DNA of 58,661 nucleotides from Sulfuricurvum sp. PC08-66 (lineage in GTDB: Bacteria; Campylobacterota; Campylobacteria; Campylobacterales; Sulfurimonadaceae). Made by a program: the position numbers and the translations under genes. Below, piece after piece: positions 1-6,600 of this stretch. The notes under the pieces were generated by a model that saw only the letters and a list, made by a program, of their open reading frames with translations, did not search any database and was not told where the DNA came from. Location: the NCBI GenBank assembly GCA_000830255.1, contig JQIT01000015.1, forward strand, positions 1 to 58,661, given 5' to 3'. Each line of letters starts with the position of its first letter. The first letter of the stretch is position 1.

Positions 1-2
1 AT

Positions 3-254
3 TATATTCAACTATTGGAGAGCGGTATAGAGTATATTGCAATTTCAAAAAATAATTTTAAGGTATATATACCTCCAAATAAAGTTTATGTAAATCACGA
101 TGGTAACAAATATGAAATAAAAGAAAATGAGATTATACAATTGAATAATTTTTCAGGTTTTGATAATGTGATGATATATTTTGGAGGCAAAAATATAGAA
201 GAGCAATTTAAAAAAGATACCGTTGGATATGCTGTAATTGATGATTTGTGGTGA
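3..254 (+). CDS. 3' part of an unknown gene cut by the window edge
   Basis: The frame is open from base 3 with no stop upstream, so the gene probably begins outside the window; a TTG at 15 is the first possible internal start. The visible 83 codons are AT-rich and encode a hydrophilic protein rich in Asn, Lys, Ile and Tyr that ends in Asp-Asp-Leu-Trp. It has no signal peptide and no family I recognise. It lies 21 bases before the next gene on the same strand and shares its low GC, unlike the GC-richer genes after base 860. Function unknown; a small accessory or immunity-type protein is possible but not shown. Confidence 0.5.
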   Translation, partial: YIQLLESGIEYIAISKNNFKVYIPPNKVYVNHDGNKYEIKENEIIQLNNFSGFDNVMIYFGGKNIEEQFKKDTVGYAVIDDLW

Positions 255-275
255 AAAATTTTATAAGAAGGCAAA

Positions 276-815
276 ATGAATACACTTTTTAAAATCTCTG
301 TTTTGATTTTCTTGTGCTTTAGTAGTTCTACGCTTTTGTTCGCCCACGATAGAAGTGAAAAATTGATTCTCGTGCAGGGCATAGTTCTGAATCTCTATTA
401 CGAAGATAAATACATAGAAATAAAAAGAGCAGAATTGTTTTATGGCTATGGTATGCTGGATAAGAATAGGGTTTTCATTGCGTATCAAGATCCAGAATAT
501 GGAGCTGAAGCTGTTGCTAGGCTCGATGTGCTTAATGTTCACGATGGAAACACAACTAAACTAACAATCATAGGCTCTTCAGGAGAGTCACATTTCGATG
601 TTTATCCCTATACGGGACATATTGCCTACAACGACTCTGACGGTATTCATCTGATGATAGTTCATGAAGATAACTCGATAGTCATACACGATTTAGTAAA
701 AGATTCAAGTGCGTGGGGCGTTTTTTGGGTCGATAAAAATACAATCGGGACAATGCTATGGGAAGAAAAGAGAAATGAGTTCAAAAAAATAGATGTTTCT
801 CATCTTTTGAAATAG
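276..815 (+). CDS. exported protein of unknown function
   Basis: The ATG at 276 follows an AAGAAGG ribosome site. Residues 1-23 form a typical Sec signal peptide: Lys near the start, a long hydrophobic core (ISVLIFLCF), then FAHD as probable cleavage region. The 155-residue mature part is rich in short beta-strand-like stretches with Gly/Asp turns (for example DSDGIHLMIVHEDNS), which resembles a fragment of a beta-propeller (TolB/DPP-like), but I cannot assign a family. GC is low like its upstream neighbour, so the pair looks like an acquired patch. Periplasmic location is inferred from the signal peptide. Confidence 0.7.
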   Translation: MNTLFKISVLIFLCFSSSTLLFAHDRSEKLILVQGIVLNLYYEDKYIEIKRAELFYGYGMLDKNRVFIAYQDPEYGAEAVARLDVLNVHDGNTTKLTIIGSSGESHFDVYPYTGHIAYNDSDGIHLMIVHEDNSIVIHDLVKDSSAWGVFWVDKNTIGTMLWEEKRNEFKKIDVSHLLK

Positions 816-818
816 CGA

Positions 819-847
819 TTGACACATCGAGGTGGTTCGGCTAAAAT
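819..847 (+). promoter_or_regulatory. sigma70-type promoter of yefM-yoeB
   Basis: TTGACA at 819-824 and TAAAAT at 842-847 are separated by exactly 17 bases. Transcription would start near 854, just ahead of the AAAGGAG site at 863-869 and the yefM ATG at 875. This is the best -35/-10 match seen in the window. Confidence 0.7.
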
Positions 848-874
848 GACAACATATTGTCAAAAGGAGCACCC

Positions 875-1126
875 ATGCAAGCCCTATTTTATTCACAAGC
901 GCGTAACAACCTCAGAGAGCTCATCAACAAAGTGTGTGACGATTTCGACGAGGTAGTCATCACCACCAAGGATGACAAAGCCGCCGTGCTCATCTCCTAC
1001 GAAGAGTACAGCGCGATGAAAGAGACGATGTATCTCCTCTCCTCCAAGAGCAACCGCGACCGCCTCAACGACGCTGTAGACCAAATCGAGCGTGCGCAGT
1101 TCGTCACCAAGGAACTCGCCCTATGA
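875..1126 (+). CDS. yefM: YefM-family antitoxin (Phd/YefM)
   Basis: An 83-residue Phd/YefM antitoxin. The N-terminal half has the family's DNA-binding fold with the pattern YSQARNNLRELINKV, followed by the VVITTKDDKAAVLIS strand and the EEYSAMKETMYLL helix. The C-terminal tail would wrap the YoeB toxin. It should neutralise YoeB and repress its own promoter. I chose the ATG at 875 because AAAGGAG lies 5 bases upstream; a longer frame from a TTG at 857 would place the start before the ribosome site. It overlaps yoeB by four bases (ATGA), so the two are translationally coupled. Confidence 0.92.
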   Translation: MQALFYSQARNNLRELINKVCDDFDEVVITTKDDKAAVLISYEEYSAMKETMYLLSSKSNRDRLNDAVDQIERAQFVTKELAL

Positions 1127-1383
1127 TGATTGGCTTTGCCGATAGAGGGTGGGAAGATTATGAAAATTGGGTGCACAATGACAAAAAAATGGTAAAGCGC
1201 ATCAACATGCTCCTAGCAGATATCAAACGTAACCCCGAAGATTCCAATGGTCTAGGCAAACCCGAACGCCTCAAGGAGAATTTTCAGGGCTACTTTTCAC
1301 GCCGTATCACCGCAGAACATCGATTGGTCTACAAACTTTTGGGGGAGTTGATAGTCGTCGCACAGTGCCGCTATCACTATTGA
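1123..1383 (+). CDS. yoeB: YoeB-family mRNA interferase toxin
   Basis: An 86-residue YoeB toxin, the usual length for the family, a ribosome-dependent endoribonuclease that cuts mRNA in the A site. The sequence shows the GKPERLK segment with the catalytic Glu (about residue 48), the SRRIT and EHRLVY segments with the active-site Arg, and the CRYHY end with the catalytic His at residue 85. All expected residues are present, so the toxin looks functional. ATGs at 1123 and 1126 are both possible. It is expressed with yefM from the promoter at 819-847. Confidence 0.93.
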   Translation: MMIGFADRGWEDYENWVHNDKKMVKRINMLLADIKRNPEDSNGLGKPERLKENFQGYFSRRITAEHRLVYKLLGELIVVAQCRYHY

Positions 1384-1419
1384 AATGATGCGTGCTGATT
1401 ATCGCGTTGAGATGCCCCA

Positions 1420-1428
1420 TGCTATAAT
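1420..1428 (+). promoter_or_regulatory. extended -10 promoter before the second toxin-antitoxin pair
   Basis: TGCTATAAT at 1420-1428 combines a perfect TATAAT with the TGn extension; no good -35 lies 17 bases upstream. It is 28 bases before the ATG at 1457. The same TGCTAWAAT pattern appears before other genes at 39074 and 48990. Confidence 0.5.
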
Positions 1429-1456
1429 GCTCTGGTAAATACAAAGGCACGCAAAA

Positions 1457-1732
1457 ATGAAAGAGATTCGATGGAGTGAGGAGAAAAATCAGCTTCTGAT
1501 ACTTCAACGTGGTCTCTCTTTTGAAGCGGTAGTGGACAAAATCCTCCAAGGTGCCATCCTAGAGCGTAAAAGCCATCCCGATAGGGTGCGCTATCCCAAT
1601 CAAGAGATTTTGGTCTTGGAGTTGGGAGGGTATATCTGCTATGTGCCGTATGTCGAAGATGAGGAGAGTATCTTTCTCAAGACGATTATTCCAAGTCGCA
1701 AGTTAAACCGAGTATGGGGAGAGAAAAAATGA
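1457..1732 (+). CDS. probable toxin, BrnT-like
   Basis: A 91-residue basic protein placed first in a two-gene unit. It begins with the pattern IRWSEEKNQLLILQRGLSF, like the start of BrnT toxins (a RelE-fold ribonuclease: a strand, an acidic-Lys-Asn segment, then a GxxF motif). It continues with an RVRYPNQEILVLEL strand and ends in a Lys/Arg-rich tail. Toxin-first order and the four-base overlap with an RHH-like gene fit BrnT-BrnA architecture. Catalytic residues cannot be confirmed by eye, and a different RelE-like or DUF family is possible. Confidence 0.65.
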   Translation: MKEIRWSEEKNQLLILQRGLSFEAVVDKILQGAILERKSHPDRVRYPNQEILVLELGGYICYVPYVEDEESIFLKTIIPSRKLNRVWGEKK

Positions 1733-2016
1733 AAAAGCAAATCGTATACGCTCCTGAAGAGTTGAAACTTTTGGAGGAGATAGAGAGGGGTGAGTGGCAA
1801 AGTCAACCTCTCACGCCTCAAGCCCAAGAGGAGTGGCAATCGTATGCGCGACATACACTAGCCATGAGCGAGAAAAAGCAGACGACGATACGTTTTTCCG
1901 TGAGCGATTTGGCGGCGGTCAAAGCCAAATCCAAAGAGATGGGTATCAATTATCAAAACATCATACAGACACTTGTGCACCAGTACGCCACAGGTAAAAT
2001 CAAATTAGAACTCTAA
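1729..2016 (+). CDS. probable antitoxin, ribbon-helix-helix (BrnA/CopG-like)
   Basis: A 95-residue protein; the ATG at 1729 overlaps the toxin stop (ATGA). The C-terminal half carries a ribbon-helix-helix pattern: the strand KQTTIRFSVSDLAAVKAKS, then a helix with MGINYQNIIQTLVHQYA, as in BrnA/CopG antitoxins that bind operator DNA as dimers. The N-terminal half is acidic and probably contacts the toxin. The longer frame from 1714 is less likely. The gene ends 7 bases before dnaG, so primase could be partly read from this promoter. Confidence 0.72.
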   Translation: MKKQIVYAPEELKLLEEIERGEWQSQPLTPQAQEEWQSYARHTLAMSEKKQTTIRFSVSDLAAVKAKSKEMGINYQNIIQTLVHQYATGKIKLEL

Positions 2017-2023
2017 ACTTTTT

Positions 2024-3661
2024 ATGATAAAACAATCCTCTATCGATGCACTCAAAGCGCGCTTGGACATCGTCGATGTCATCACCGACTATATTGAGCT
2101 GAAAAAAAGTGGCTCCAATTACAAAGCAGTTTGCCCCTTTCACGACGAAAAATCTGCAAGCTTTTCGGTGAGTCCTGCGCGTCAAATGTACCACTGTTTT
2201 GGGTGCAAAGCCAGCGGCGATGCGGTCAAATTCGTCATGGACCATCAGCAACTCACCTATCCCGAAGCCCTAGAGCGATTGGCAAAACACGCCAACTTTA
2301 CTCTGGAGTACGAGGTCAAAGATGAGTCGCCTAAGCTTGATGCTAGAGCCCTCGAAGCGGTGCACATCTGGTATCAAAAACGCCTCCAAGAGCATCCAAA
2401 TGCCTTGGCGTATCTGAGTGAACGTGGGGTCTATGACTCCTCGATAGAGCGTTTTGGGATTGGGTATGCGCCTAGTTCGCAAGAGACGCTTACCTTTTTG
2501 CGTAGCAATGGATTTAGCGAGCAAAATGCGATGGAGTTGGGGATTTTGGCTCTCGACACAGAGGGTCATCGACGCTATGCACGCCATATCGAGCGCATCA
2601 TGTTTCCTATTTTTGCCAGCAATGGTGCTATCGTGGGGTTCGGAGGGCGTACCATCACGGGGCATGGCGCCAAATATGTCAATACGGGGGATACGCCGCT
2701 TTTTGAAAAATCGACGCTGCTTTACGCCTATAATTTGGCGCGTATGGCGGCGAATAAGCGCAAGCAACTCATCATCGTCGAGGGGTATTTGGATGTGGTG
2801 ATGCTACACCAAGCGGGGTTTGAGAACGCGGTGGCGGTGATGGGTACGGCACTCACCCCCTACCATCTGCCTCTGTTGGGCAAGCTCGATGCCAAAATCA
2901 TTATCGCGTACGATGGGGACAGCGCAGGGAAAAACTCTGCACTCAAAGCCGCGATACTGCTGAGCACCACTCAAAAATATACGCTCGATGGGGGTGTGGT
3001 GCTATTTGGGCAGGGGATGGACCCTGCGGATATGGTCAAGGAGTCGCGTATCGAGGAGCTAAATACGCTTTTGAGCGTGCCTGTGCCCTTTGTCGATTTC
3101 GTCTTGCAGACGATGATCGCACAGCACGATTTGCGCAATGTCGTCGATAAGACCAAGGCTATAGAGGAGGTGCGCAAGTATCTCGTGCAGCTTTCACCAC
3201 TGATGCAAGAGGCGTACAAAGCCAAAGCGGCGATGATGCTAGGCATACCGTTGAGCTATTTGGGGCTAGGTAATGCCATCGTCAATCGCGCCAAACCTAT
3301 CGAGCTACAACTCAAAGAGCACCAAGATATGGCGGAGCTAAGCATCGTCAAAACACTCATAGAAACTCCTACGATGTCCACCCATATCTTGGAGTATATC
3401 GATGCATCGATGATGCGCGTGCACCGAGGTGAGTTTGAGCTAGCGTTGGCGCAGGAGTGGGAGCATCCCGCACTCGTGGCTATCATGATGAATGAGCAGA
3501 TTCACGCGGTGAAATGGGAAGATTTGGAGGCGCAAATGTGTGTAGTATTGGCACGCTACTATGAGCAGCTTTTCAAAAACAGCCTCACCGACCCCAAAGA
3601 AAAAGCGCGCTCGATGGAGTACCGCACCAAATGGATGGAGTACAAAAGTAAAGGAGCCTAA
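2024..3661 (+). CDS. dnaG: DNA primase DnaG
   Basis: DnaG makes RNA primers at the replication fork. The 545-residue protein has the N-terminal CHC2 zinc-binding domain (CPFHDEKSASFSV, then the YHCFGC motif, residues about 38-64), the RNA-polymerase core, a TOPRIM domain with IIVEGYLDVVMLHQAG and AYDGDSAGK (metal-binding Glu and Asp residues), and a C-terminal helical part that should bind DnaB helicase. Length is slightly short but normal for Campylobacterota. No clear ribosome site precedes the ATG. The next gene starts one base after the stop, with its ribosome site inside dnaG. Confidence 0.97.
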   Translation: MIKQSSIDALKARLDIVDVITDYIELKKSGSNYKAVCPFHDEKSASFSVSPARQMYHCFGCKASGDAVKFVMDHQQLTYPEALERLAKHANFTLEYEVKDESPKLDARALEAVHIWYQKRLQEHPNALAYLSERGVYDSSIERFGIGYAPSSQETLTFLRSNGFSEQNAMELGILALDTEGHRRYARHIERIMFPIFASNGAIVGFGGRTITGHGAKYVNTGDTPLFEKSTLLYAYNLARMAANKRKQLIIVEGYLDVVMLHQAGFENAVAVMGTALTPYHLPLLGKLDAKIIIAYDGDSAGKNSALKAAILLSTTQKYTLDGGVVLFGQGMDPADMVKESRIEELNTLLSVPVPFVDFVLQTMIAQHDLRNVVDKTKAIEEVRKYLVQLSPLMQEAYKAKAAMMLGIPLSYLGLGNAIVNRAKPIELQLKEHQDMAELSIVKTLIETPTMSTHILEYIDASMMRVHRGEFELALAQEWEHPALVAIMMNEQIHAVKWEDLEAQMCVVLARYYEQLFKNSLTDPKEKARSMEYRTKWMEYKSKGA

Positions 3662-3662
3662 G

Positions 3663-6600
3663 ATGTTGAGTCGTCACTATGAACTGATCGATACGCTACA
3701 CGAAAATGCATTTATGGTGGTGACACGCGCAAGACGTTTGAATGATGGTCAACAGGTCATTATCAAGCGCGTCAAGTCGCACGAGACGGCACAAAGCCAC
3801 ATCGTACAGATGATGAACGAAGCGCAAATATTGTTGCAACTAAGCGGCGCACATTTTCCTACCCTGCTTGCCACGCACACCTCTCCCCATGAATATGCCC
3901 ATATCTTCGAGGATATTGGAGGCTTTTCGCTTTTTCATCTTCTGCGCCAAAACAGTTTTTCGATGGAGCAAAAGCTCAAAATCGCCCTTGAAATTGCCCA
4001 AACAATGAAGCTTTTGCACCAAAAGCACATCATTCACGCCGATATCAATCCCAAAAATATCATCTACAATCCCCACACCAAAGTGGTGCAGCTTATCGAT
4101 TATGGCTATTCGATACTCGATACTCGCCTGCGCTACAACAGCCAAGTCAATATTGGCACCTCGGGGAATTTGATGTATATGTCCCCTGAGCAAACAGGTC
4201 GCACGCGCCAAAAAATAGATTTTCGTAGCGATTTTTACAGCTTTGGGATGACGCTCTATCACCTTTTTGCGGGATGTGAGCCTTTTGAGGTAGAGGAGCA
4301 GTATGAGCTTATTCACAAACAAATAGCGCTCTATCCTACCCCTTTGGAGGAGCGTATCGAGGGGTTTGACCCCTATGTGGGGGCGTTGGTGCGCAAGCTC
4401 ATCGACAAAGAGCCGATGGAGCGTTATCAAAGCGACGATGCACTTATCCATGACCTCAAAGAGGCGCTGGAGCGATTGGCACACAAAAAGCCAAGCGAGA
4501 GGTTTGTGTTGGGCAGTTTTGATGTGCCGCGCTTGGGGTTTGGCGAGGTGTTCGTGGGACGACACAAGGAGCTAGAACACCTCCAAGAGAGTGCACGTTG
4601 GGTCGCACAAGGGCAATCGACACAGCTTTTTGTCTGGGGGCAAGCAGGCGTGGGCAAGACGCGCCTCATCGAAGAGTATATGGGGTATCTGCAAGGAGCC
4701 ATTATAGGGCGTGCCAAATTTGAGCAAGAGGTACAAATACACCCCTACAGTGCTTTTCGGGCGCTTTTTATCCAGCTCAAACAGCAGTGGATACGCACAG
4801 GAATGAGCACGTTGCCTTGCGCGATGGATGCCCAAAGTATCGATATTTTGGGGCGCTTTTTTGGAGAGTTGACCTCGATTCTACCCCCATTGCCTCCTGA
4901 ATATCTCTCGACAGGGGGAGGGCGAGAGCGTTTGCCCTATGCGATTGGTCAGCTTTTGGCGTGTATGGCTTGTAAAGAGCGACCGTTGGTGCTTTGGTTC
5001 GATGATATTCAGTGGAGCTCTGATGCGGCGGTGGATTTGATGTTGTCAGTTTTTGCGCAACACGCCATGCCTCATGTACACAAAATAGTGAGCTATCGAC
5101 CTTTGGAGGGCAATAGAAGCGCCTCTCGACTCTTGGCAGGACTCAAAAACGCTATCCACGTCCAAAACATCGACCTTCCTTTGGAGGCGTTGACGCAAGA
5201 GGAAGTGGGTGAGATGATGGGTGCGCTTTTTGGCGTGGAGGTTGCTCTTGCGCACGCTTTGGGCGAGATAGTGACCAAAAAAACAGCGGGCAATGCGCTT
5301 TTCGCGGTGATATTTTTGACCCATTTGGTCGAGCACAAAGCCATCTATTACGCAGAGGGTCGATGGCATTTTGTGTGGGAGCAAATCGTAGCGTTTCATG
5401 CCAGTGACAATATCGCGCAGATGCTCAAGAGAGAGTTGGAGCGTCTAGACGCGGTGCATTTGGCGGCGTTGCAGCTCTTGGCACTTTTGGGGAGCCGTTT
5501 TGCGGTGGTGCATGCGCATGCGCTTTTGCGCCAAATGGGCATGGCGACGACACTCTTGGAGGAGCTAAAAGCGCAGGGCTTTATCGATATGTACGGTGCC
5601 TATTATATTTTCGTGCACGATGAGGTACAGCACAGCGCGTTGGTTTGGCTAGAGGAGAGTACCAAGAGTAGATTGCATTGGGAGATAGGGCGCTACGTGG
5701 AGAGTGCTTATCGCAAGGGTACTTTTGAAGATCTCATCGCGATGGTATGGCACCTCAACCGCGCCCACGAAGGGGGTAATTCACACAAGCGACTGCTCGC
5801 CTACAATCAAGAGGCGTTGGCACTGTTAGTCTCCTCTGGTTCCTATGAGGGGGCATTGGCGCTGTTGGAGTGGATGCAAGCGCACGGTATCGATGAGGGG
5901 CTCTCCAAAACGTGGTCTTTTGGTGTGCAAAAAACCAAAATTTACTACTATTCAGGGATGCATGAGGAGGCGATGAAGCAAGCGCGACACCTCCTGCGCA
6001 TGGCGCACACCTCTGTTGAGCGTATCGAAGCGTTTGGACTTTTCAACGCCATTTGTGTCACGCATGGCAGAGGGTTTGAGGAGGTCGTCACCTACGCGCA
6101 AGCGCTTTTGGGCGCAGTGGGTGTCGAGATGCCGCACGAACGTGTAGCCTTGGAGCGTAGCGTCGAGGCACTCAAGAAGAGCCTTCAGCGCGCTACACTC
6201 CCACATCAGCGTGCTGATGTGGCAAAAGTGCCTGTGATGACACGCTCCAAAGAGCGCTACATTATCGATATTTTGGTGCCCTTTTGGGAGGCGGCTTATT
6301 ATCTAGCAGATATTGCGCTGATGCAGTGGAGTTTTTTGCTCATAGTCGAGCGCTCTCATCGCTATGGCTATACGAGTGGTTCTGCTTTTGGGTTTGTGCT
6401 CTATGGCGGGATGTTGGTCTCAGAGGGCGCTTACAAAGAGGCGTACCGCTTTGGCGAAGTTGCTTTGGCGTTGACGGATCGCTTTGGGGATCTCTCGATG
6501 GTGCCCAAAGTCTACAATTTCATGGCGAATTTCATCGCGCCCTATACCAAAGGGTTCGGGCACAACAAGGCACTCTACCGCAAGAGTCTAGAGCAGAGCA

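Noticed and set aside
3840-4565. 241-codon frame on the minus strand inside the triple kinase
   Set aside because: Antisense shadow: the plus strand shows clear kinase motifs over the same bases, and the minus product has no family pattern.
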